DNA from: Gemmatimonadaceae bacterium
GTDB lineage: Bacteria > Gemmatimonadota > Gemmatimonadetes > Gemmatimonadales > Gemmatimonadaceae
DNA: 34,266 nucleotides
Assembly: GCA_025453875.1 (NCBI GenBank)
Contig: JALOPN010000014.1
Location: forward strand, 1 to 34,266
Direction: 5' to 3'
Below, one piece after another: positions 16,134 through 23,303 of the stretch; positions within the stretch are counted from its first letter, which is position 1; each line of letters opens with the position of its first letter. The notes under the pieces were generated by a model. It made no database searches. It was not told the DNA's origin and saw only the letters and a program-made list of their open reading frames with translations. The translations under genes were made by a program, and so were the position numbers.

Positions 16134-16803
16134 GCGTGCACACGCGCGCTGGGCGCCGGATGCGGTACGGGATGCGATCCGCCTGATCGCGATCACCGAC
16201 GATCTGCGCGACGGCGTCGACGGTCTCGTGGCGCGAGCCACCGCAGCCGAACGCGGTGGTGCCACCATGGTGCAGGTACGATTCAAGGCGCTCACGTCCC
16301 GCGAACTGTTGCGCATCACGCGCGCCCTTGTGGGTGCACTGCAGATTCCGGTGGTCGTCAACGATCGGCTCGACATCGCCCTCGCCGCCGATGCCGCCGG
16401 CGTGCACGTCGGCATCACGGACCTGCCGGTTCGCATCGCACGCGCGCTGGCCCCCGAGCATTTCCTCATCGGTGCGTCCCTCACGCACGCGGGAGAGCTC
16501 ATCGAGTGCGATGACGCCGACTACGTGGGGGTGGGTCCGCTCTTCGGCACACCAAGCAAGCCGGACGCGTCGCCACCAACGGGGGTGCCGGGTGGCGTCG
16601 CACTGGCGCGCGCCGCCGCGCGCCCGGCCGTTGCCATTGGTGGCGTGGACGACTCCAACACGCAAGATATCGTGCAGGCCGGCTTCGATGGCGTCTCGGT
16701 GATTCGCGCGGTGCTCTCACAGCCCGATCCGGAAGTCGCCGCTCGCACGCTGCGCACGGCGGTGGAGCGCGGCGTGCACGCGCGTGCAGGGGTGTCGGCA
16801 TGA
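16126..16803 (+). CDS. thiE: Thiamine-phosphate synthase ThiE
   Basis: 225-residue TIM-barrel enzyme joining the thiazole and pyrimidine phosphates into thiamine phosphate. The ATG at 16126 overlaps the mltG stop by 8 nt (ATGCCTGA). Conserved parts are LIAITDD, GGATMVQVRFKALTSREL (family Q-R-K signature), PVVVNDRLDIALAADAAGVHVG, LIGASLTHAGEL, ADYVGVGPLFGTPSKPDASPPTG (the phosphate-binding T-P-T-K motif) and AVAIGGVDDSN...GFDGVSVIRAV. No other thi gene or TPP riboswitch is near, so it is an isolated copy in a housekeeping run. A TenI-type thiazole tautomerase is the main alternative, less likely given VNDR and TPSKPD. Confidence 0.88.
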   Translation: MPERAHARWAPDAVRDAIRLIAITDDLRDGVDGLVARATAAERGGATMVQVRFKALTSRELLRITRALVGALQIPVVVNDRLDIALAADAAGVHVGITDLPVRIARALAPEHFLIGASLTHAGELIECDDADYVGVGPLFGTPSKPDASPPTGVPGGVALARAAARPAVAIGGVDDSNTQDIVQAGFDGVSVIRAVLSQPDPEVAARTLRTAVERGVHARAGVSA

Positions 16804-18074
16804 GTGCAGACCGACGCAATCCGCGACGCCGCCCGTCGTCGCGCTCCGCGCGGACGTCGGGGCATCGTGGACCGGCCGAACCGCCGCGAGTTCGCGACGG
16901 TGTCACCGGTCCCGACGTTGCCATCGTCGATGCGCGCGCGGCGCAGCGTCTCGGTCGCGGGCATCCATGGATTTTCCGCAGCGACGTCCTCGTGCGCCCA
17001 ACCGTCGACGCGGGCGTCGTGCACATGCGCACGGCCGAAGGACGCCCGCTCGGCGCCGCGTTGTGGAGCCCGGCCTCGGAGATTTCGCTGCGTCAGCTCA
17101 CCACCGATGCGCGGAGCACCATCGACGCGACCTGGTGGCACGCGCGACTTGGTGAGGCGATCACCCGGCGCGCCTCCGTCGCGCAGACCTCCTCGGCCTA
17201 CCGGCTCGTGCACGGTGAAGCCGATGGTCTGCCATCACTCGTGGTCGACCGCTACGATCGATGGCTCGTGGTGCAGCTGCTCTCCGCCGGACTCGCGGCG
17301 CACACGGACGCGATCGTGGCGTCGCTGCGCGCGCACCTCGAGCCAGACGGTATCCTGGCGCGTCATGACGTCGCGGTGCGCGAACGGGAGGGACTCACGC
17401 GCGACGTGTCGCTGCTGCATGGCGCCGTTCCCGATACGGTGCGTGTGCACGAGCATGGCGTGGCGTTCCTTGCCGCACCGTGGGAGGGACAGAAGACGGG
17501 GGCCTTTCTCGATCAACGCGAGAATCGCGCCCTGGTGGGACGCCTCGCGCGCGGACGAGCGCTCGATTGTTTCGCGTACCACGGTTCGTTCGCGTTGCAC
17601 CTCGCCCAGCGCGCGACCGAAGTGATCGCCCTCGACATCTCCGCACCAGCGCTGGCACGGGCGGCCGAGAACGCCTCGCTGAACGGCCTGACCAACGTGC
17701 GCACGCACGTCGGCGACGCGTTCGATGTCCTGCGCACGTGGCAGCGGGCGGGTGAGCGCTTCGACACCATCGTGGTCGATCCACCGGCGTTCGCGAAGTC
17801 GCGCGCCACGGTCGACGCGGCCTTGCGCGGCTACAAGGACATCAACTTGCGCGCGATGCGCCTGCTCGCCCCCGGAGGCCTGCTCTTCTCCGCGAGCTGC
17901 TCGCATCACGTCGGTCTGGGGATGTTCCTCGACATGCTGCGCGACGCGGCCGCTGATAGCGGACGACGTCTCGCCATTCGGGATGTCACGGGTCACGCGG
18001 TCGATCACCCCGAGGTGCTCACGATCCCGGAAACGAGCTACCTCAAGGGCGTACTGCTCGAAGCGCTCGACTGA
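16800..18074 (+). CDS. rlmI: Class I rRNA (cytosine-5) methyltransferase, RlmI-like
   Basis: 424 residues. After a basic Arg/Pro-rich N-terminal stretch of about 38 residues comes a PUA-like domain (AQRLGRGHPWIFRSDV), then the EEHEE-like middle domain (SSAYRLVHGEADGLPSLVVDRYDRWLVVQ) and a Rossmann SAM domain. Its motifs are ALDCFAYHGSFALHLA (motif I), VIALDISAPAL, VVDPPAFAKS (motif IV) and LFSASCSHH (motif VI, catalytic Cys). E. coli RlmI makes m5C1962 in 23S rRNA; the same target here is inferred from family. The start overlaps the thiE stop (ATGA). Confidence 0.9.
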   Translation: MSADRRNPRRRPSSRSARTSGHRGPAEPPRVRDGVTGPDVAIVDARAAQRLGRGHPWIFRSDVLVRPTVDAGVVHMRTAEGRPLGAALWSPASEISLRQLTTDARSTIDATWWHARLGEAITRRASVAQTSSAYRLVHGEADGLPSLVVDRYDRWLVVQLLSAGLAAHTDAIVASLRAHLEPDGILARHDVAVREREGLTRDVSLLHGAVPDTVRVHEHGVAFLAAPWEGQKTGAFLDQRENRALVGRLARGRALDCFAYHGSFALHLAQRATEVIALDISAPALARAAENASLNGLTNVRTHVGDAFDVLRTWQRAGERFDTIVVDPPAFAKSRATVDAALRGYKDINLRAMRLLAPGGLLFSASCSHHVGLGMFLDMLRDAAADSGRRLAIRDVTGHAVDHPEVLTIPETSYLKGVLLEALD

Positions 18075-18087
18075 GGGCGCGTCGCAC

Positions 18088-19173
18088 ATGCGAGTCGCCG
18101 TCGAGGCGCAACAGCTGCGCCACGATCATCGCGGGATCGGCCGCTACGTGCGTCGTCTCCTGCCGGCGATGCTCGAGGAAGCCCCAACGCTGCAGATCAC
18201 GCTCGGCGTTCGCGCCGACGACATCGCCGCGATCGAGACGGAGTGTGCGGCGCTCGAGGCCGCCGGGCGCCTCCGGGTGGTGTCGCTCGACGCGTGGCGG
18301 CGGATGGACTGCGAGGTCGCGTGGTACCCGTGGAACTTCGTGCGAGTGCGGCCAGCAAGCGGCGCGATCGTGCCCACCCTGCACGACCTCGCGCCAATGC
18401 GTGGCGACATCGACGGTCGCTGGTGGAAGGTGCTCAAGCGGTGGCAGGCACGGCGGGCGTATCGTCACGCGGCATCGGTGGCCTCGGTCGTCATCACGGG
18501 CGCGCAGGAGGCGGCCGACGAGCTGGTGGCGCGATTGGGCATCGCGCGAACGCGCCTCGAGGTGGTGCCACACGCGGCCGACGAGTTCGCGACCATCGCC
18601 AATCCGGTCGCCGCCGACGCTCTGCTCACAACCCTCGGCGTCGACGGCCCGTTTGCGCTGGCGCTCGGCTCTCGCGAACGTCGCAAGAATCTCGGCGTGG
18701 TGTGGGACGCTTGCGACGCCCTGGCCAACGCCGGTGAGACGATGCCGCTCGTGCTCGCGGGCCGTGCGCGTGTGCCCCTCCCCGATCGGCCGTGGCTGCG
18801 ACGCGCGGGCTTCGTGAGCGATCCGGTGCTCGCGGCGCTCTACGCGCGAGCGACGGCCGTGATCGTACCCTCGCGCTACGAAGGGTTCGGGTTGCCGGTG
18901 CTCGAAGCGATGACGGCCGGCGGCGCGGTGGTGTGCGCGCGCGCGAGTACCCTGCCGGAGGTGGCGGGTGACGGTGCGCTGCTGTTCGACCCCGATGATG
19001 CGACGCAGCTCGTCACGCAGCTCCGTCGGCTGCGCGATGATTCGGCGTTCGAAGCCACGCTGCGGGCGGCGGCCCGACGGCGCGCCGCCTCGTACTCGTG
19101 GCGTCAGAGCGCTCAGGGCACGCTGCACGCCTTCGCGCGCGCGGCGGCGCAGGGACGACCTCAGACGCGCTGA
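18088..19173 (+). CDS. GT4-family glycosyltransferase
   Basis: 361-residue GT-B fold glycosyltransferase starting MRVAVEAQQLRHDHRGIGRYVRRLLPAML. The N-terminal domain ends near IVPTLHDLAPM. The C-terminal nucleotide-sugar domain has FALALGSRERRKNLGVV and the EX7E motif in SRYEGFGLPVLEAMTAGGAVVCA, followed by TLPEVAGDGALLFDPDD. It is likely cytoplasmic or membrane-associated and involved in cell-surface glycan assembly; donor and acceptor are unknown. It starts 13 nt after the RlmI-like gene as the last member of the run. Its 3' end overlaps the convergent mutM by 13 nt. Confidence 0.88.
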   Translation: MRVAVEAQQLRHDHRGIGRYVRRLLPAMLEEAPTLQITLGVRADDIAAIETECAALEAAGRLRVVSLDAWRRMDCEVAWYPWNFVRVRPASGAIVPTLHDLAPMRGDIDGRWWKVLKRWQARRAYRHAASVASVVITGAQEAADELVARLGIARTRLEVVPHAADEFATIANPVAADALLTTLGVDGPFALALGSRERRKNLGVVWDACDALANAGETMPLVLAGRARVPLPDRPWLRRAGFVSDPVLAALYARATAVIVPSRYEGFGLPVLEAMTAGGAVVCARASTLPEVAGDGALLFDPDDATQLVTQLRRLRDDSAFEATLRAAARRRAASYSWRQSAQGTLHAFARAAAQGRPQTR

Positions 19174-19979
19174 CAGCCGCCGCAGTAGTAAGTGGTGCGA
19201 CCGGCCTGCGCACGACTGCGAATGATTGCGCCGCAGCGGTCGCAGGGCTCGCCTGCGCGGTCGTAGACACGCCACGCCTCATCGTCGCCATCACCCAACG
19301 CGTACGTGTAGCCATCGTCGGTGGCGCGCGCGCCGTAGTAGCGCCGCGAGGGGGCCCGCTCGAGCACGAGGCGGGCCGCGTCGACGAGTCGTGCGACCCG
19401 CGTGTGTGAGAGGCGTGAGGCACGCGCCAGCGGGTGAATGGCGGCCTCCCAGAGCGCCTCGGCGGCGTAGATGTTGCCGAGACCAGCCACGACGCGCTGA
19501 TCGAGCAGCACCGGCTTGATGGGGCCGTGACGGCGCACGAGTGCGTCGTGCAGGTATTCCGCGGTCCACGCCTCGTCGAGTGGTTCCGGGCCGAGGGGCG
19601 GCACCACGGTTGCTCCGGGCGGATGCACCCGCACCACGGCGAAGGCGCGCCCATCCACGAGCGAGATGCGCGTGTGATCGTCGGTGAGCAGCGTCACGCG
19701 CCCGAGTCGCGGCGGTGGCAGCGTGACCGGTCCGATGGCCCAGTCGCCGGTCATCTTGAAGTGCACTTCGATGATGCGCGCATCGTCGAGTGTGAGCAGC
19801 TGGTACTTGGCGCGGCGCTCGATCTGCACCACGCGATGCCCTTCGAGCGACCGCGCGACATCATCGGGGAGCGCGCGTCGCGCGGAGGGATGATGCGTTC
19901 GGACCTCGGTGAGGACACGCTGCAGCAGCGCAGCGCGCAGCAGTTGTGTGGCGCGTTCGACTTCGGGAAGCTCAGGCAC
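19161..19979 (-). CDS. mutM: Formamidopyrimidine-DNA glycosylase MutM (Fpg)
   Basis: 272-residue bifunctional DNA glycosylase/AP lyase removing 8-oxoguanine and Fapy lesions. The start is the GTG at 19979 because the next residues are PELPEVE: after Met removal Pro1 is the catalytic nucleophile and Glu2 the proton donor. A reading 28 residues longer would bury this. Also present are RRAKYQLL (the K57-like Lys), GDWAIGPV, the H2TH region QRVVAGLGNIYAAEALWEAAIHP and a C-terminal zinc finger with CDRC and CGGC. It is on its own on the minus strand, divergent from the methyltransferase-like gene. Confidence 0.95.
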   Translation of the reverse strand: MPELPEVERATQLLRAALLQRVLTEVRTHHPSARRALPDDVARSLEGHRVVQIERRAKYQLLTLDDARIIEVHFKMTGDWAIGPVTLPPPRLGRVTLLTDDHTRISLVDGRAFAVVRVHPPGATVVPPLGPEPLDEAWTAEYLHDALVRRHGPIKPVLLDQRVVAGLGNIYAAEALWEAAIHPLARASRLSHTRVARLVDAARLVLERAPSRRYYGARATDDGYTYALGDGDDEAWRVYDRAGEPCDRCGAIIRSRAQAGRTTYYCGGCQRV

Positions 19980-20042
19980 GTCGTGCTCGTGATGGGAATG
20001 GCGGCTTTTCGCAGAAACGTCGTGCGATTGTGCATCGTGCCC

Positions 20043-20070
20043 TTGCGCATTCGAGACATGCACCTAGTAT
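20043..20070 (+). promoter_or_regulatory. Sigma-70-type promoter of the methyltransferase-like gene
   Basis: TTGCGC, a 16-nt spacer and TAGTAT. It is followed directly by two DnaA-box-like sites and by the ATG at 20098. Confidence 0.45.
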
Positions 20071-20089
20071 TTGTCCACATCTATCCACA
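20071..20089 (+). promoter_or_regulatory. Two DnaA-box-like nonamers
   Basis: TTGTCCACA (20071-20079) and CTATCCACA (20081-20089) are in tandem, starting 10 bp apart. The first equals the DnaA box known from high-GC Actinobacteria. The second differs from TTATCCACA by one base. They sit between the -10 and the start codon at 20098, so DnaA binding there would block transcription. Functional role is inference. Confidence 0.5.
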
Positions 20090-20097
20090 ACCGGGGC

Positions 20098-20907
20098 ATG
20101 CCCTTCCAGAATCCGCGGTCGCTCAAGTACGAGTACGAGTTGTACGTCGAACGCGAGATCGAGGACTACAAGGACTCGATCCCGCGGAGCGCCATCCTCA
20201 AGATCGGGGATGAGGCGGTGGCCTCGCTCGCACGTCAGCCGCAGGTTGCGCTGACCGAGCTCCTGATCTGGCAGGAAGTGGATCGGATCATCTCACGGCG
20301 CCTGCGGCTCCCCACGTATCAGACCTGGCGTCGTCGCCGTCTGCGTGAGCTCGAGAAGTACCGTCGGCCGGAAACGTGGGGACTCGATCCCAACGCGGCC
20401 GTGTGTCGGGCGGTGGAGCACGCGCCCGATCGTCATGTGCTCATCGCGGGCACGACCGATGAAGCGCCCGCGCTGTATCTGGCCGCGAACGGCTGCGCGG
20501 TCACCGCGCTCGATCCGGCGGCCGACCTCATGCAGCGCGTGCTGGCGGCGGCACAGCAGGCGGGGCTGCACGATCGTGTGCGCACCTATCATGGCGATCT
20601 CGCCGCCTGGCACCCCGATGTGGAGTTGCACGCGGTCGTGTGTGGCGCGACCGCGCTCGCGCGGTTGTCGCCGGCCGACCGGGCCCGTGTGATCGATGTG
20701 CTGCAGAGTGCAACAGCCGACGGCGGGGTCCACCTCGTGGAAACGATCGCCGCCGGTGCGCAGGACGTCGGCAGCGACGGCACCCCCACGATCGTGATGT
20801 CGCTCGAGGAACTCGAGTCGCGGTATCGCGGGTGGAACGTGTCGCTCGAACGCACGCGCGAGAACGGCAGTCGCACCTTCCTCGCTCGCAAGGAAGCCGT
20901 CGCCTGA
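20098..20907 (+). CDS. Class I SAM methyltransferase-like protein
   Basis: 269 residues from ATG 20098 (GGGG just upstream). The N-terminal 95 residues are charged and helical (SLKYEYELYVEREIEDYKDSI, LLIWQEVDRIISRRLRL, WRRRRLRELEKYRRPETWGL). The C-terminal part is a Rossmann domain: HVLIAGTTDEAPALYLAANGCAVTALDPAAD (glycine-rich motif, partly degenerate), DRVRTYHGDLAAWHPD, AVVCGATALARLSPADRARVIDVLQ and GGVHLVETIAAG. The substrate is unknown, and the weak motif I leaves open whether it is catalytic. It is divergent from mutM and has two DnaA-box-like sites in its leader. Confidence 0.68.
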   Translation: MPFQNPRSLKYEYELYVEREIEDYKDSIPRSAILKIGDEAVASLARQPQVALTELLIWQEVDRIISRRLRLPTYQTWRRRRLRELEKYRRPETWGLDPNAAVCRAVEHAPDRHVLIAGTTDEAPALYLAANGCAVTALDPAADLMQRVLAAAQQAGLHDRVRTYHGDLAAWHPDVELHAVVCGATALARLSPADRARVIDVLQSATADGGVHLVETIAAGAQDVGSDGTPTIVMSLEELESRYRGWNVSLERTRENGSRTFLARKEAVA

Positions 20908-20915
20908 AGTGGCGA

Positions 20916-20934
20916 GCGTGTCGAACCGACACGC
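20916..20934 (+). terminator. Hairpin after methyltransferase-like gene
   Basis: GCGTGTCG, loop AAC, CGACACGC: an 8-bp perfect stem 8 nt past the stop. No T-run follows, so it may be a weak or Rho-assisted terminator. Confidence 0.4.
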
Positions 20935-21122
20935 CGTGCAGCACCGCAGGACGTCGCAGACTGACACACGGGCCCATCGCCGTCGATTGGCTGTTCGCAA
21001 GTCTTTTCGAAACAACCACTTGCGATATGACTCCCGGCGGCACGAAAGCTGCTCTCTGAGATGTCGATTCGCGTCCACCGTAGGGACGCTCTGCATTCTC
21101 AGAACCGGGTGGAGGACCGCCC

Positions 21123-21299
21123 ATGCGCAGCATTCGTCAGAAGACCAGCACCACCGATCGTGAACCGATCGGAATCGTCATTGCCGACGGCGGGGCGCCC
21201 GAAGCGGCCCCGCGATTCCTCGCCTACGTCTGGGGCCCGGTGCCCGACGACATCGAGCAGGAAGAACCCGAACTCGCCCTCGTTGGCGCGACCGCGTGA
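21123..21299 (+). CDS. Small acidic protein (58 aa), unknown
   Basis: ATG 21123 with GGAGG 7 nt upstream. The protein is 58 residues, with a basic start (RSIRQKTSTTDRE), a hydrophobic strand pair (PIGIVIADGG, then APRFLAYVWGPVPDD) and an acidic C-terminus (IEQEEPELALVG). There is no signal peptide or membrane span. Codon use matches the neighbours and a strong terminator follows within 26 nt. The region 20935-21110 upstream is non-coding and somewhat AT-richer, presumably carrying its promoter. No family is recognised. Confidence 0.6.
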   Translation: MRSIRQKTSTTDREPIGIVIADGGAPEAAPRFLAYVWGPVPDDIEQEEPELALVGATA

Positions 21300-21324
21300 T
21301 CACACGCTGAAATCTCGGGGGCAG

Positions 21325-21367
21325 GAACGCGAAAGACGCCGGCAGACATGCCGGCGTCTTTGCGTTC
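21325..21367. terminator. Bidirectional intrinsic terminator
   Basis: AAAGACGCCGGC and GCCGGCGTCTTT form a perfect 12-bp stem with loop AGACAT. The stem is extended outward by GAACGC/GCGTTC after one bulged G. A-tract and T-tract flank it, so it works in both directions. It separates the convergent small protein (ends 21299) and the histone-like gene (ends 21402). Confidence 0.85.
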
Positions 21368-21401
21368 ATGGGGACCAATGGTCCCCACGACGGGACTCGC
21401 C

Positions 21402-21734
21402 TTACGCGGCCGGAGCCGGCGCGGCCGGAGCCGCCGCAGCCTTGCGGCCACGCTTCGCGGTCTTCTTGCGACCAGCCTTCTTGGCCGTCTTCTTCGCGGC
21501 CTTCTTGCGACCAGCCTTCTTGGCCGTCTTCTTCGCGGCCTTCTTGGCGGTCTTCTTGCGACCGGCCTTCTTGGCCGTCTTGCGCGTCGCCTTCTTGGCC
21601 GTCTTGCGCGTGGCCTTCTTGGCGGTCTTCTTGCGCGTCGCCTTCTTCGCGGTCTTGCGGGTGGCCTTCTTGGCCGTCTTGCGCGTGGCCTTCTTGGCCG
21701 TCTTCTTGCGCGCGGACTTCTTGGCTGGAGCCAT
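21402..21734 (-). CDS. Histone H1-like Lys/Ala-rich DNA-binding protein
   Basis: 110 residues from ATG 21734, which has GAGG 10 nt upstream; an in-frame TTG at 21743 lacks spacing for this site. After MAPAKKSARK the protein is almost entirely imperfect repeats of KKTAKKATRK / KKTAKKAGRK, ending in RGRKAAAAPAAPAPAA. This resembles bacterial histone H1-like and AlgP-type tails that bind DNA non-specifically and compact the nucleoid. Low complexity means repeat number probably varies between strains. It is followed by the bidirectional terminator. It is separate from the TldE gene upstream by 192 bp. Confidence 0.8.
   Translation of the reverse strand: MAPAKKSARKKTAKKATRKTAKKATRKTAKKATRKKTAKKATRKTAKKATRKTAKKAGRKKTAKKAAKKTAKKAGRKKAAKKTAKKAGRKKTAKRGRKAAAAPAAPAPAA
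21470..21725. repeat. Degenerate tandem repeat inside histone-like gene
   Basis: Repeated CTTCTTGGCCGTCTT-type units (21-36 nt, plus strand) encode the KKTAKKA repeats. The units are near identical, so slippage or recombination could change copy number in steps that keep the reading frame. Confidence 0.6.
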
Positions 21735-21926
21735 GTGAATCAATCCTCACAAGGAGGGTGTGGGTACCCGGTCTCCCCCGGTGGAGACGCGAGTGTCGTG
21801 TCGGTCGCGTGAAGCGAGCTTCATGCGGTCCGCCACGCTGGTGTGCACATCACCGAGGACGTGCACACACAGTCTGTGCGAACGGTTGTCGGATGGACGT
21901 CGTGATGTCGCACGACGTCACGGAAT

Positions 21927-23303
21927 TCAGACCGCGTCGCTGAGGCTGGTGAAGGTGAAATCGCGAACCTTGAGTGGTGGAACGACAACGGCCTGACCTG
22001 GCCCGCCGCTCTCACTCGCACTGACACGCACCGGTGCTCCCATCATCTCGACGTTGTTGAGCATGAAGATGGGCGATTCGTTCCAGCGCAGATTCTTCAC
22101 GGCGCGCGTGATGCGTCCGTTTTCGATGAGGAAGGTGCCGTCGCGCGTGAGCCCCGTGTACAGGATCGTGCGGGGATCGACCGGACGGATGTACCACAGG
22201 CGAGTGACCAGCAGCCCACGTTCGGTGGATGCGATCATCTCGTCGAGTGTCGCCGAACCACCGAGCATGCGCAGCGACCCCTGAAACGCGGATGGCTCAG
22301 CACCCTTCTGCTGCGCCCACCAGCGATCGTACGCGAGGTTCTGCACCACGCCATTCTGAATCCACGTGATCTTGCGCGCCGGCAGACCGTCGCCGCCGAA
22401 CGTGCTGCCGTACGCTTCGCTGTCGAGTGGGTCGGAGAGCAGCGTCACGCGCTCATCGACGACCTTCTGACCGATCTTCGTGCCACCACCGGGCTTCGAG
22501 AAGAACGAGCGTCCTTCATCGGCGGCGCGCGCCTGCGCAGCCCCCGCAATGAGTTGCACGAGATTGCCCACCGCCGTGGGCTCGAGAATCACCGTGTAGC
22601 GGCCCGGTTCGACCGCCACCGGATTGCGCGACCGCTCCGCCTTCTCGATCGCGCGCGCGCCGAGCGCGGCCGGATCGATGCGCGACCAATCGTGCGACGT
22701 CGCACCCGCCCAGCCGGAGCCGGTCCCATCGGTGGTACGCACCGTGGTGGTGAGGGCAACCGCCGTCGACTCACTCCACGCGAACAATCCACGCGACGTC
22801 GCGACGGCCTGCGATCCGCCGTTCGCTTCGAGATAGCCCGTGGACACGAGTCCCGCCGCCGCCGCCCGATCGGTGATCGCGCGCACGGCCGCCGCGCGAT
22901 CGGCCGGCGAGAGCGCGGCCGTGGACGCGTCGTAGCCACCGGCCGGCGCGTACGTCTGCGGGCCGAGCTCGGGGAGCATTTCGGGATCGTCCGGGGCAAG
23001 TCGCGCCAGCGACTCGGCGCGCTTCACCACCGCGCGCAGCGACTCGTCGTCCACACGATTCGTGGTCGCGCTGCCGGCCTTCTTCCCGAACACGGCACGC
23101 ACCGTGATCGAGACGTTCGTGTTGTCGCCCGCCGTCGAGATCTGGTTCACCGCGAACCGCGTGTTCGCCGTGGACCCGGAGCTGACGTTGACGCGCATCT
23201 CGTCGGCCGTGGAGAAGCCGAGCACGCGCTTGCACAGCGCCTCGGCCTGCGCGCGCCCGAGATGCGCCGGCGCCGCGCCGAACAACGAACGGGGGCCGCT
23301 CAC
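21927..23303 (-). CDS. TldE/PmbA-like subunit of TldD/TldE protease
   Basis: 458 residues from GTG 23303, whose GTGA overlaps the stop of the upstream TldD gene. Family features: N-terminal domain with VNVSSGSTANTRFAVNQISTAGDN, middle region GYLEANGGSQAVATSRGLFAWSEST, the catalytic-domain-like SFFSKPGGGTKIGQKVVDERVTLLSDP and SEAYGSTFGGDGLPARKITWIQNG, ending VKNLRWNESPIFMLNNVEMMG. It has no HExxxH motif, as expected for the TldE subunit that partners the metal-binding TldD. The pair degrades small unfolded peptides and matures some RiPPs. It has no signal peptide of its own. Confidence 0.85.
   Translation of the reverse strand: MSGPRSLFGAAPAHLGRAQAEALCKRVLGFSTADEMRVNVSSGSTANTRFAVNQISTAGDNTNVSITVRAVFGKKAGSATTNRVDDESLRAVVKRAESLARLAPDDPEMLPELGPQTYAPAGGYDASTAALSPADRAAAVRAITDRAAAAGLVSTGYLEANGGSQAVATSRGLFAWSESTAVALTTTVRTTDGTGSGWAGATSHDWSRIDPAALGARAIEKAERSRNPVAVEPGRYTVILEPTAVGNLVQLIAGAAQARAADEGRSFFSKPGGGTKIGQKVVDERVTLLSDPLDSEAYGSTFGGDGLPARKITWIQNGVVQNLAYDRWWAQQKGAEPSAFQGSLRMLGGSATLDEMIASTERGLLVTRLWYIRPVDPRTILYTGLTRDGTFLIENGRITRAVKNLRWNESPIFMLNNVEMMGAPVRVSASESGGPGQAVVVPPLKVRDFTFTSLSDAV

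Noticed and set aside
16126-16803. TPP riboswitch upstream of thiE
   Set aside because: thiE starts inside the end of mltG with an 8-nt overlap, leaving no leader that could fold as a riboswitch.
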